From: an uncultured Mollicutes bacterium
GTDB taxonomy: Bacteria > Bacillota_I > Bacilli_A > RFN20 > CAG-826
Direction of reading: 5' to 3'
Length of the DNA stretch: 51,782 nt
Assembly (NCBI GenBank): GCA_945936135.1
Contig: CAMESG010000008.1
Coordinates: 1 to 51,782 of the forward strand
Shown: positions 36,038 to 44,263 of the stretch, piece by piece
Numbering within the stretch: position 1 is the first letter of the stretch
How the letters are laid out: each line of letters opens with the position of its first letter
The notes under the pieces: generated by a model
Seen by the model: the letters and a program-made list of their open reading frames with translations, nothing else
Told to the model about the DNA's origin: nothing
Database searches by the model: none
Program-made: the position numbers and the translations under genes

Positions 36038-36051
36038 TGGCCTAGTGCTAA
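36025..36051 (-). promoter_or_regulatory. CIRCE element (HrcA operator)
   Basis: On the minus strand TTAGCACTa-N9-cAGTGCcAA, matching 15 of 18 arm positions of TTAGCACTC-N9-GAGTGCTAA. It is positioned upstream of groES as in other Bacillota. hrcA itself is not in the window. Confidence 0.85.
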
Positions 36052-36149
36052 AAAGAATTTGGAAATACAGTATTTATCGAAAGAAAAAATGCGAAAAAAA
36101 TCTATTTATCTTCAAATACATCCTAAAACATGCCAAATCTAGAAGAGAA

Positions 36150-36840
36150 GAATAACTATCCGCCGGACAATCCGGTGGTTTTTCATTTTCGGGCACTTAA
36201 GCCCTCTGCCGCCAGCTGCCACTCAAGGTGGCCGCGGAAGGGGCCGACGCCCGCATCTATTGCTGGCCACCCTTTGAAAGGGTCCCCGTCGAAGTCGATC
36301 GAAAGCTGCACTGCAGCCTGATCTTCCTTGAGCTGATTTCGGATGCGTTCCTCTGTCTTCTTCGCGTTTTTCCCAACCGTGTCGACGTAGTACCCCCGGC
36401 ACCAGAATTCCCGGTTCCGGCACTTGAGTTTCGCGTTCCCCCCACTTCTGGTAGATCATCAGGGACGATTTGCCCTTGAGGTATCCCATTATCCCGGAAA
36501 CCGAGAATTTGGGCGGGATCGAAATCAGCATGTGCACGTGGTCGGGGCAGACCTCGGCCTCGTGTATCGTGATTCCCTTCCATTCGCAGAGCTTCCGAAG
36601 GATCTGTCCGATCTCCAGCCGCTTCAGGCCGTAGAACTCCTTCCTCCGGTACTTCGGCGCGAAAACCACGTGGTACTTACAGTTCCAGCTGGCGTTCGCT
36701 AAACTTAGGTTGTCGGTATTCGACATTTGGCTCCTTTCAATGCTTGCGTTGGTCCGCAAGGCTATTGTAAGGAGCCCTTTTCGTCTGCGCAAAGCTATAA
36801 GCTCCACCGAACTCCCCGACTATCGGGGAGTTTTCACTCG
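36150..36840 (-). mobile_element. IS200/IS605-type element
   Basis: A frameshifted tnpA flanked by two subterminal hairpins: CCGCCGGA-caa-TCCGGTGG at 36160-36178 beyond the gene 3-prime end, and CTCCCCGA-cta-TCGGGGAG at 36812-36830 beyond its 5-prime end. Such hairpins are the TnpA recognition structures of IS200/IS605 elements. No tnpB is present, so it is the IS200 type. Exact tips are not determined. Confidence 0.8.
36183..36726 (-). pseudogene. tnpA: IS200/IS605 transposase TnpA, one frameshift
   Basis: HUH/Y1 transposase. The start MSNTDNLSLANASWNC at 36726 fits better than the longer frame. It has YHVVFAPKYRRKEFYG, the HUH motif CPDHVHMLISIPPKFSVSGI and, in another frame, FWCRGYYVDTVGKNAKKTEE with the catalytic Tyr. 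The frame changes at a G6 run at about 36437; five Gs would keep it open (KWGNAKLKCRNREF). A C-terminal extension of about 40 residues follows to the stop at 36183. Inactive unless the run length is an assembly error. Confidence 0.85.
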
Positions 36841-36892
36841 CTCGACGTTGCGCGTCGGCTCAAACAACAAAAGCGAAATAAATTTCGCATGA

Positions 36893-36920
36893 AACTCGGA
36901 ATTGCAATCCGAGTTTTTTA
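36893..36920 (+). terminator. Terminator-like hairpin before the IS91 transposase
   Basis: Stem ACTCGGA / TCCGAGT followed by TTTTTTATAAT, 11 bp before the transposase ATG at 36931. It may block read-through transcription into the element or form part of its end. Confidence 0.6.
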
Positions 36921-36930
36921 TAATATCGCC

Positions 36931-38281
36931 ATGTACTACAGAAACTCCGACCTGAGCATCAACCGGTACTTCACGAAGTTCAAGGACGACATCAACGAAG
37001 CCAAGAAGCACGGCAAGGAAGTTTTTTATAATGAAGTAAGAAAGAAGAACAACTGCTACCATGCGAGGAAACTTCAAGGCGATGTCTACATAAAGGACAT
37101 CTTTATAAAATATTGGCCTGAATTTAAGGAAAAGTATGCGGACAGACTGCAAAGACCTGGTTTGATTGAATCGATAGACAAGTTCGTAGGATGTCATAAC
37201 TTTGAAAATGGATACTTGTATTTCGAATGTCCGAACTGCAACGAATTCTACATGATTGGATTCTCCTGCGCCATTCCAGGATGTGCGCTTCATGCGGGAA
37301 GAAATACAAAGACCAAAGGACAATCAAGGTAAGCGAGAAGTGCTTACAGGTCCCCCACAGACAATTCGTCTTCACCGTCCCGTTCCAGCTGAGGGATTAT
37401 TTCCGCCTGTATCGGAAGCCTTTGCTGAACGCCTGTTCAAATCGGTGGACGATGCTTTTAACCTGCTCTTAAAGAACCATGCTCCAATTGCATACAAAAA
37501 GGAAAAAAGAAGACTTGGGCACATCGACTTCCTGCACACATTCGGGAGGGACATGAAATGGCATCCGCACATTCATGTGCTGATCGCAGAGAGGTATCTC
37601 AACAACAGGAGCGAGCTCAAGAAGCACGACTATTTTCATTTCGATTTCCTCAGGATCGCCTTCAGGAATTCGCTCTTCAGCAACATTTACGCCTATTTCA
37701 AAGCCCACCGCCCGGCCAAGGAACAGCGCGAGATGTATCAGCTTCTCAAAAAACTCAGAAATAAATACGAACTTGGCTACTATGTCTACGGAAGAAAGCT
37801 TTCCGAAAATAAATCCACCACTAAGGATATAACCGATTTGGTGAACTACATTGCTAGGTATGCCTCCCACCCACCAATATCCGAAAGAAGAATCACAAAG
37901 TGCAACATAGAAAACCTCACCATCACCTGGTTCTTCGACCCTCATGAGGACGACGACATCGAAGACGAGAAAATGAAACAGGGAAGGCAATACATCACCG
38001 AGGACGTATTCAAATTCATGTCGAGATTGGTCATGCACGTGGCCGACAAAGGCTTCCAACAGATAAGATATTATGGATTCTACTCAAATAAATTTAAGGA
38101 GAAGGTAACGAATGGATTGCTCTTTAGCGACAAAGAGCTAAAAAGGATGGCAGATGATACAATATGGGTCAACGGACTGAGGAAATCCTTCGGCTATGAC
38201 CCGCTTCCATGCAAATGCGGCAGCTATATGTTCCTCAACCCAAAACTATCATGCTATGGCAAGAGGCAGGATTTTGGCTAA
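36931..38281 (+). pseudogene. IS91-family transposase, two frameshifts
   Basis: Y2-type HUH transposase. The N-terminal zinc finger runs FECPNCNEFYMIGFSC then, in a second frame, RMCASCGKKY. The catalytic domain has FVFTVPFQLRDYF, WHPHIHVLIAERY (HUH) and VNYIARYASHPPISERRI with the paired tyrosines. It ends CKCGSYMFLNPKL. Shifts lie at about 37270 (one C missing) and about 37425 (C3 read as C2); repair gives about 450 aa. The stop TAA overlaps the ATG of the next small gene (TAATG). Confidence 0.85.
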
Positions 38282-38523
38282 TGAGATACAACTTCAGGGT
38301 GAGAAAAGACGAAAGCACGGGCGAATTCGCCGTCGATATGAAATGTCTAGGATGCGGATACGAGGAAGAGATCCCGCTAGACATATTTTCGGAATTGTTC
38401 GATCCAGAGGTTGAGGAGAATCCGGCGTTGACGTGCCCGCATTGTGACCGCGATTTACTCGTTCCGAAAGATGTTTACGACCAAATAAAGGGAAATTTCG
38501 TCTATAAACCCACCAAAAAATGA
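38281..38523 (+). CDS. Small zinc-ribbon protein coupled to the IS91 transposase
   Basis: Protein of 80 aa translated from an ATG that shares its A with the transposase stop, so translational coupling is expected. It has CLGCGYEEEIPLDIFSELFD and CPHCDRDLLVPKDVY, two CxxC knuckles about 35 residues apart that would bind one zinc. It appears to be a standard companion of this transposase group, possibly an accessory DNA-binding factor; that role is inference. A terminator follows at once. Confidence 0.75.
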   Translation: MRYNFRVRKDESTGEFAVDMKCLGCGYEEEIPLDIFSELFDPEVEENPALTCPHCDRDLLVPKDVYDQIKGNFVYKPTKK

Positions 38524-38549
38524 ACCGCAGCTAAAATGCGGTCTTTTTT
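38524..38549 (+). terminator. Terminator after the IS91 module
   Basis: Stem ACCGCA-gctaaaa-TGCGGT followed by cTTTTTTG, starting at the stop of the zinc-ribbon gene. Confidence 0.8.
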
Positions 38550-38582
38550 GTGTTTATAGGCTTAAATAGAATTTCCTAATCA

Positions 38583-38621
38583 ATTAAAAAAGCCCCAATA
38601 ATCGTATTGGAGCAATTTTTT
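38583..38621 (-). terminator. Terminator of tRNA-Leu(GAG)
   Basis: Stem GCtCCAATA-cgat-TATTGGGGC on the minus strand flanked by T6 on the exit side; A-T symmetry lets it work in both directions. Confidence 0.75.
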
Positions 38622-38626
38622 AAAGA

Positions 38627-38712
<86 letters not shown>

Positions 38713-38792
38713 GCGAAAAGAATTATAGTAGAGGTTCTTTCTTGCCGCAAGGGGGAATTTTCGTTCTGCGAATTCCTTCGATCGGCAGCCGA

Positions 38793-40340
38793 TTAAAGGA
38801 GTCTCGGGAAGAACGCGCAAGCCATTCCGAAGTAAACGAGCAAGGTCGTGACGTCCATGATGGTCGTAAGCATTGGCTGGGCAAGGAGCGCTGGATCCTT
38901 TTTCAAGGCTGCGGCCGCCATGCATAGAAGCGTGCCGATGCCCTTGGAGACGGAGATCGCGATGAACATCGTCGTGGAGACAAGCGCCGAGAAGGTCAAG
39001 GCGTGGATGGCGAACATCCCGGCGTGCTCGCCGGAGAAGGCCAAACCATTCCAGACGTTGTAGTTGCTGAAATCGTAGGTCGCGCCGTTGGTTTCTTCAA
39101 TAACACCTAGGCTAACGATCCCCGTGTATTGCTCGATCGTGATCCAAACAAAGGAGAACAAGGCAACGAACAAGGCAATGACCAACGCGCCGCGGAATTC
39201 CTTCCACAGGACTTTCATCGTGTCTTTTGGGGTGAACTCGCGGACGGCGAGAGCGCGGATCATCATCCCGGTCGTTTGCCCTCCGGCATTGCCGCCGGTA
39301 TCCATCAAGGTTGGGATGAAGGAGATGAGGATCGGCAAGGAAACGAAGATCGCTTGGCTTTCTAGACGATTCAAAACCATCGTCGTGAAGGTTCCTAGGA
39401 TCAAAAGGGCAATGATCCAGGGGACGCAGTGTTTGGCGTTTTCCCAGATCGAAGTCTGCATGTAAGGACGCTCCGCGGGTTCCATCAAGGCCATACGGGC
39501 CAAGTCCTCGTTGCTTTCTTCGGCGATGACGTCGATCGCGTCGTCGATGGTGATGACGCCGACGATGCGGTCATCCGCGTTCAAGACGGCCAAGGCGTTG
39601 AGGTCGTACCGTTGGAACATGCGGCCGACTTCTTCCTGGTCGGTGTTGACCGAGACGCTTACGACGTCGCGGTTCATAATGTCCGAAAGGGTTTCTTCGG
39701 GTTTCGCAAAGATCAAGTCGTCGAGGTCGACGGTGCCGACGAATTCGCGGGAGGCGTTGCGGATGAAGATCGTGTAGATCGTTTCCGCGTCCTTGCCACG
39801 TTGGCGGAGGAAGGAGATCGCGGCGTCCACGCGGGTGCTATCAAGGAGGTTGATGTACTCCGTGGTCATGATCGACCCGGCGGTGCCATCCTTGTATTTT
39901 AGAAGGGCGTTGATGTCGTTTCGCATCTCTTTGTCCGCGGCTTGCAGGACTTTTGAGGCGAGGTTTGCGGGCATATCGCCGACGGCATCCGCGAGATCGT
40001 CCGCATACTGGGAGTTGATCAAGGTCACCAAGTCGCGATTGGTCATGGCGCTGATCAAGGTCTCCTTGGTCTCTTGCGATAGTTCGTCAAAGAAGTCCGC
40101 GGTGTATTCGCTTTGGATGTTGTGGAAGATGTAGATCAATTGCTCCGGCGTGAGCTCGTTGGCGGCGTCAGCGATATCGATCGTCGGGACGGTCTCGAAG
40201 ACGAGCAAAAGCCCGGTGCGGTCTTTACGCGCGATCAAAGAGGAGAGCTCTTCGGTCGAAGTGGTCTCGATGTCGACGCCAGTCTCGTCTTCGTCTTCTT
40301 CAACCGGGGTTTCTTCTTCTGGGTCTTTTTCTTCGTCCAT
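38793..40340 (-). CDS. mgtE: MgtE-family magnesium transporter
   Basis: MgtE of 515 aa, a Mg2+ channel/transporter in the cytoplasmic membrane. The N-terminal superhelical domain begins after an acidic leader (DEEKDPEEETPVEEDEDE). Tandem CBS domains follow (MTTEYINLLDSTRVDAAIS, IMNRDVVSVSVNTDQEEVGR). A five-helix transmembrane domain has the family signature PILISFIPTLMDTGGNAGGQ with TTGM. AAAGGAGG precedes the ATG. The acidic N-terminal leader of about 25 residues is longer than usual. Confidence 0.95.
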   Translation of the reverse strand: MDEEKDPEEETPVEEDEDETGVDIETTSTEELSSLIARKDRTGLLLVFETVPTIDIADAANELTPEQLIYIFHNIQSEYTADFFDELSQETKETLISAMTNRDLVTLINSQYADDLADAVGDMPANLASKVLQAADKEMRNDINALLKYKDGTAGSIMTTEYINLLDSTRVDAAISFLRQRGKDAETIYTIFIRNASREFVGTVDLDDLIFAKPEETLSDIMNRDVVSVSVNTDQEEVGRMFQRYDLNALAVLNADDRIVGVITIDDAIDVIAEESNEDLARMALMEPAERPYMQTSIWENAKHCVPWIIALLILGTFTTMVLNRLESQAIFVSLPILISFIPTLMDTGGNAGGQTTGMMIRALAVREFTPKDTMKVLWKEFRGALVIALFVALFSFVWITIEQYTGIVSLGVIEETNGATYDFSNYNVWNGLAFSGEHAGMFAIHALTFSALVSTTMFIAISVSKGIGTLLCMAAAALKKDPALLAQPMLTTIMDVTTLLVYFGMACAFFPRLL

Positions 40341-40453
40341 AAGTGCCTCCTTTCTTACATTGGTAAGAATAGGCTAATTGAAAGGGAAAAGGTAGCCTTT
40401 TTTCTCCTTCGAGAAATTTGGAGCACTCTTCTTTTTAAAACCCGTCAACGTGC

Positions 40454-40491
40454 TATAATGCCCGGGCAAAGGAGAAAACCTTTATTCAATA
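40454..40491 (+). promoter_or_regulatory. Extended -10 promoter of pduL
   Basis: TGC-TATAAT (TATAAT at 40454-40459) forms an extended -10 element. The -35 position has no good match. The leader to the ATG at 40491 is about 25 nt and contains AAAGGAG, rather far (about 15 nt) from the start codon. Confidence 0.6.
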
Positions 40492-41192
40492 TGGAAAATA
40501 AAATCTTAGTAGAGACGAGCGCGCGTCACGTGCACGTCACCCAAGAAACCTTGGAAACCCTCTTCGGCGAAGGGCACACCCTCGAAGTCCGTAAGATGCT
40601 CTCGCAACCTGGCCAATTCGCTTCGACGGATCGCGTTGAAGTGATCGGCTACAACAAAAAAGACCCGAATGGCCCGCGTCCTAGCGCCATGCTTTCGATC
40701 CTTGGCCCGGTCCGCAAAGGCGACCAGGTCGAATTGAGCTTCACCGATGCCCGTACCTTGGGCATTACCGCCCCAGTTCGCGAATCTGGCGATACCAAGG
40801 GCTCTGGCAAGTGCACCCTCCGCGGCCCGAAAGGTGAAGTGGATCTCGAAGAAGGTGTGATCATCGCCAAACGCCATATCCACATGACCCCGGAAGATGC
40901 CAAAAACTTCGGCGTCTCCAATGGCGATAACGTCGCGGTCTACGTCCGCACGGGCAATGGGCGTGACACGATCTTCAACGACACCGTCGTTCGCGTCTCG
41001 CCTAGCTACGCCCTTGCGATGCACATCGACACCGATGAATGCAACGCGGCTGCTGCCTTTGGCACCGTTTATGGCGAGCTTTGCCTCATCGATGGCGGCG
41101 ATTGCTGCTGCGGCGAGGAAGAAGAAGGCTGCTGCTGTGGCGAAGGCCATGGCCACCACCACGAGGATGGCTGCTGCCATCACGGCCACTGA
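40491..41192 (+). CDS. pduL: PduL-type phosphate acyltransferase with Cys/His-rich tail
   Basis: Phosphotransacylase of the PduL family, converting acyl-CoA and phosphate to acyl-phosphate; in organisms lacking Pta it serves acetate formation. Length 233 aa. Zinc-binding motifs are SARHVHVTQE near the N-terminus and AKRHIHMTPEDA in the second barrel; SILGPVRKGDQVELSFTDAR and GVIIAKRH are typical. After residue about 199 a tail unlike other PduL contains eight Cys and seven His in clusters (DCCCGEEEEGCCCGEGHGHH). No microcompartment gene or encapsulation peptide is visible. Its stop overlaps the TSCPD gene start (TGATG type). Confidence 0.88.
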   Translation: MENKILVETSARHVHVTQETLETLFGEGHTLEVRKMLSQPGQFASTDRVEVIGYNKKDPNGPRPSAMLSILGPVRKGDQVELSFTDARTLGITAPVRESGDTKGSGKCTLRGPKGEVDLEEGVIIAKRHIHMTPEDAKNFGVSNGDNVAVYVRTGNGRDTIFNDTVVRVSPSYALAMHIDTDECNAAAAFGTVYGELCLIDGGDCCCGEEEEGCCCGEGHGHHHEDGCCHHGH

Positions 41193-41476
41193 TGGAAAAG
41201 ACCTTCGTTTATAAGCCGAGTAACGTCTGTTCGATGGAGATGGATATCGTCTACGATGACGAGACGATGGAAATCCTCTCCTATAAATCGATTCGTGGTT
41301 GCGTCGGTAACTCTCAAGGCTTGGGTGCCTTGATCCGCGGGATGAAGGTTGAGGAGGCTTTGAATCGCCTTCGCGGCATCCAATGTCCTGGCAGCAGGAC
41401 AAGGATGACTTCCTGCCCCGATCAATTGAGCTATGCCTTGGAAGAAGTTCTTCGTCAAGAAGGAAAAATCGATTAA
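41192..41476 (+). CDS. TSCPD-domain protein
   Basis: Protein of 94 aa of the short TSCPD family (TIGR03905 type). It starts MEKTFVYKPSNVCSMEMDIV and has KSIRGCVGNSQGLGALIRGM, QCPGSRTRMTSCPDQLSYAL. The conserved cysteines suggest metal binding, and related domains occur at the C-terminus of class II ribonucleotide reductases; the role of the stand-alone form is unknown. The ATG at 41192 overlaps the pduL stop, so the two are coupled. Confidence 0.88.
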   Translation: MEKTFVYKPSNVCSMEMDIVYDDETMEILSYKSIRGCVGNSQGLGALIRGMKVEEALNRLRGIQCPGSRTRMTSCPDQLSYALEEVLRQEGKID

Positions 41477-41487
41477 TTCAAACGACT

Positions 41488-41512
41488 AGGACGCGATTTG
41501 CGTCCTTTTCTT
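41488..41512 (+). terminator. Terminator of pduL-TSCPD
   Basis: Stem AGGACGC-gattt-GCGTCCT followed by TTTCTT. Confidence 0.85.
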
Positions 41513-41524
41513 ATATTCAAAAGC

Positions 41525-41553
41525 AAAAGAAAAAGCGGGACGAAGCCCGCTTT
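41525..41553 (-). terminator. Terminator of the 797-aa repeat protein gene
   Basis: Minus-strand stem AAAGCGGGC-ttcgt-CCCGCTTT followed by TTCTTTTGC, 17 bp after the stop. Confidence 0.85.
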
Positions 41554-41569
41554 GGATGAAAAGTTTTGA

Positions 41570-43963
41570 TCAAGGAATCATCTCGACGAGGTTGAGAATC
41601 TCCTGGATGGAATAGGACTTGACGGTATCGCTGTAGCCTTGGTCGGTCAAAAGGCCCGAGGCGATCAATTGGTAGACGGTCGCGTTCTGCAAGGACTCGC
41701 CGGCGGCGTTGCCTTCGAGTTCCGCGAAGGTCGTCTCGTTGACTTCGTAGGTCTTGCCACGCCCATTGGTCGCGTCTTTGTCGGTGACGTCGAAGCAGAG
41801 CAGGGACCAAATGCTCGCATCGGCTCTAAGATAATAGGCTTCTTCATTGGCAAGCGTCGGGTCGTAAACGTAAGAGGTTTTGCCCGCTTCGTTGACCTCC
41901 ATGCGATATTTATCGCCCGTGTACGAAACAACCGAGCGTTGAACGAAGCAATCCTTGCCGTAGACATCATAAAGCGTGATTCCGTCCACGACGGCTCCAA
42001 GATTCCCCAAAGTCGCGTTTTTGTCGATCAAGGATTGGATGATGGGGTTTTCGCTCTCGGTCATGACCGTTCCAAGATGGACGTTGTTAAGGTCGAATCC
42101 CCCGTTGAGGGCGCCGATGGTAATTTCGTCGTTTGAACTGATTCCCGGCAACGATTCGCGCAAACAATCGTAGAGTTTTTCATTCCCTTCCACGGGGATG
42201 AAGGCGGTCAACTTGACATTGTCTGTTGCCAAGGTTCCGTTTTCAAGCATGGCGAGGGTGATGTTTTCCCAAGACTCGTTGGTGGCCTGTTCCAAGAAGT
42301 CTTTCATCTTGGCATCGGGGTTGGTGATGACTTTTGCTAGATGCAATTCATCGAGCTGCATGTGCTTGAGATCGTCGATGATGAGATCCGCGTAACTCGT
42401 TTTATGCGAAAGATCGAGAAGGACCTTCGAAATGTCGCCCATGGTACCTTCGTCAATCAAACTCGCGAGATGGATGTTGTAGATGTTGAAGCCATCGCCT
42501 TTGAGGTCGCCGACGACGATGTCGTTGTAGTCTTTGTTCGTCGCGTCGACGAGAACTTTCACAAGGACATCATTATCCGCGGAGGTGATGAAGTGGTGGA
42601 AGGGGATCTTGTCGATCTTGAAGTGCTGGATATCGCCGATTTTGATGTTGTCGTCGGTGAGTTCGGTGCGGTCATCGCCTTCCTTGATTTCAACTGCGGC
42701 GATCAAAAGATCGTAGATGTCTCTGCTTTCGGCGGGATCTAGGACTGTTTTCAAAAGGATGTTATCGATCTCGATGCCCGAGATGTCTTGCAAGGTGACT
42801 TTTTCAAGTTCTTCATCACTCATGGCGTTCGTCGCACCACGGATGAGATCGTAGAAATCGGTGTTGATGTAGTTGCCGCCTTCATCTTTATATGGGACGA
42901 CGGTGACGATGCGGATGTTGTCCATGTTGATGTGACGAAGATCGCCGATTATGAGGTTTTCTTTTGTCGCCCCTTCGCGATCGACGGCGTCCAAAAGGAT
43001 GTCGAAGAGATCGGTGGCTTCGTCATCGCCTAAAACCGATTGGATACGGATTTTATCAAGATCGAGATTGCCGTTAATATCGAAGAGGGTGATGTCTTCT
43101 CTGTCGCCTTTATAGCTCAAGGCATCGACGATGACGTCGTAGAAGATTTCATTGTCTTTGACCGGCATGAAGTAATCGAGCTTCAATTCTTTGGAAATCT
43201 GGTCGGGGGTAAGAGTGCCCATTTCATTGACGGCATAGTCCTGGAGGATGACGTCAACAAGGCTTCCTTCCTCGACTTCACCCGCCAAAGCGAAGATGTT
43301 GCGGGCCTTTTCTTGACCGAGACGATCGGGAAGAACCTTGAAGAGATCGAGGATGTTGACGTTCTTCAAGGCGGGATAGTAATAGTCTTTGCCTTCGGCC
43401 TCGGGAACTTTGACTCCGTCGCGGCCATAAACGCGGGCATAGGTCGGGGTGTCGCTTGTTTTGTAGTAGTAGAGCTCGGGGATGAAGTCGTTGCTCGTTT
43501 CATCGATCGCATCGAGGGCCTCTTGGCTTAATTGATCGAAGTTGTTGAAAACGGGGAGGGTCGCAAGTTCGCCAAACTGCGGGGCGAGGTCGAGACTATC
43601 GATGGTCGCGGTGACCTCGATCGCCTTTTCGAGGGCTTCTCCGGCGTTGGTTAGATCCTTGAAGGCGAGCTGATCGAACTCGTCCCAATGGACGATCGCG
43701 TATTTGTCGAGCTCGTTTTGATCCCAAAAATCCTGAAGCGCTTTTTTGATGAAGGGCAATTGCTCGACGCGGACATCGCCGAATTGAGCGATGAGCGTGT
43801 AGAGGTTCAACTGCTGAAGCTCTTGGGCGATCAATTCGTCGTTGTTTTGGAAATAGGTGCCGACGGGAACGGCAAAAATCGCGATAGCAGCGGCCCCTGC
43901 AACCAAAACGACAGAAGAAAGAAAGCCACAAAGCCACCAATAGAATTTATGCAAAGCTCTCAT
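41570..43963 (-). CDS. Large membrane-anchored repeat protein, unknown family
   Basis: Protein of 797 aa. Residues 11-35 form one hydrophobic anchor (LCGFLSSVVLVAGAAAIAIF) with positive residues before it, so the rest is probably extracytoplasmic. Residues about 290-665 contain at least eight units of about 45 residues, each opening with a pattern (I/L)xx(G/Q)D(I/L)xxxx(I/L)DxIxLxTV and later a helix with (L/I)xDxLxxA. Examples are residues 291-310, 338-356, 389-407, 440-459, 482-503, 527-546, 568-590 and 614-633. The remaining C-terminus has IWSLLCFDVTDKDATNGRGK. It is intact, unlike accessory genes, so it is probably a maintained surface or envelope protein. No family recognised. Confidence 0.7.
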   Translation of the reverse strand: MRALHKFYWWLCGFLSSVVLVAGAAAIAIFAVPVGTYFQNNDELIAQELQQLNLYTLIAQFGDVRVEQLPFIKKALQDFWDQNELDKYAIVHWDEFDQLAFKDLTNAGEALEKAIEVTATIDSLDLAPQFGELATLPVFNNFDQLSQEALDAIDETSNDFIPELYYYKTSDTPTYARVYGRDGVKVPEAEGKDYYYPALKNVNILDLFKVLPDRLGQEKARNIFALAGEVEEGSLVDVILQDYAVNEMGTLTPDQISKELKLDYFMPVKDNEIFYDVIVDALSYKGDREDITLFDINGNLDLDKIRIQSVLGDDEATDLFDILLDAVDREGATKENLIIGDLRHINMDNIRIVTVVPYKDEGGNYINTDFYDLIRGATNAMSDEELEKVTLQDISGIEIDNILLKTVLDPAESRDIYDLLIAAVEIKEGDDRTELTDDNIKIGDIQHFKIDKIPFHHFITSADNDVLVKVLVDATNKDYNDIVVGDLKGDGFNIYNIHLASLIDEGTMGDISKVLLDLSHKTSYADLIIDDLKHMQLDELHLAKVITNPDAKMKDFLEQATNESWENITLAMLENGTLATDNVKLTAFIPVEGNEKLYDCLRESLPGISSNDEITIGALNGGFDLNNVHLGTVMTESENPIIQSLIDKNATLGNLGAVVDGITLYDVYGKDCFVQRSVVSYTGDKYRMEVNEAGKTSYVYDPTLANEEAYYLRADASIWSLLCFDVTDKDATNGRGKTYEVNETTFAELEGNAAGESLQNATVYQLIASGLLTDQGYSDTVKSYSIQEILNLVEMIP

Positions 43964-44043
43964 AATATTTGTTCCTCAATATCCACAATTATTACACGTC
44001 CGCGCGCATAAATAAAGATTTTCCCGAAACAGGCAGTTCGGTC

Positions 44044-44072
44044 TTGAACCGGGTGCCCCTTTGGCCTAGACT
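44044..44072 (+). promoter_or_regulatory. Promoter of the metK leader
   Basis: TTGAAC (44044-44049), 17-bp spacer, TAGACT (44067-44072). It predicts a leader of about 185 nt ahead of metK. Confidence 0.65.
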
Positions 44073-44089
44073 ATCCGCACCGACGAAAG

Positions 44090-44245
44090 AAGGGACATCA
44101 AGAAGCGCCTCTGCAACGTAACCACGGCGCTAGCAACTCCTGGGAATACCCTCGTAAGTGCTCGTTGAAGCTTCTCCCCACAAGAAGAACGATGTCACCT
44201 TGGATGGCGCAAGAATTGCCTTCCCCAATGTGGGAAGGCTTTTTG
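44090..44245 (+). promoter_or_regulatory. SAM-I-like (S-box clan) riboswitch with terminator, metK leader
   Basis: An outer stem GACATC (44094-44099) / GATGTC (44191-44196) encloses a three-way arrangement. AAGA follows P1 as in S-boxes, an inner arm pairs AGCGCC with GGCGCT, GCAAC occurs at 44133-44137, and AAGTGCTCGTTGAAGC resembles the S-box AAGGTGCxAAxTCCxGC segment. A separate arm pairs AGCTTCT with AGAAG near 44180. It ends in a strong terminator GCCTTCCC / GGGAAGGC plus T5 (44218-44244) just before the metK ribosome binding site. Class assignment is by eye; the P2 kink-turn is not canonical. Confidence 0.6.
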
Positions 44246-44263
44246 TCGGAGAAGGAGAAAACC

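Noticed and set aside
40491-41192. Bacterial microcompartment locus because of PduL
   Set aside because: No shell-protein genes and no N-terminal encapsulation peptide; more likely a housekeeping phosphotransacetylase.
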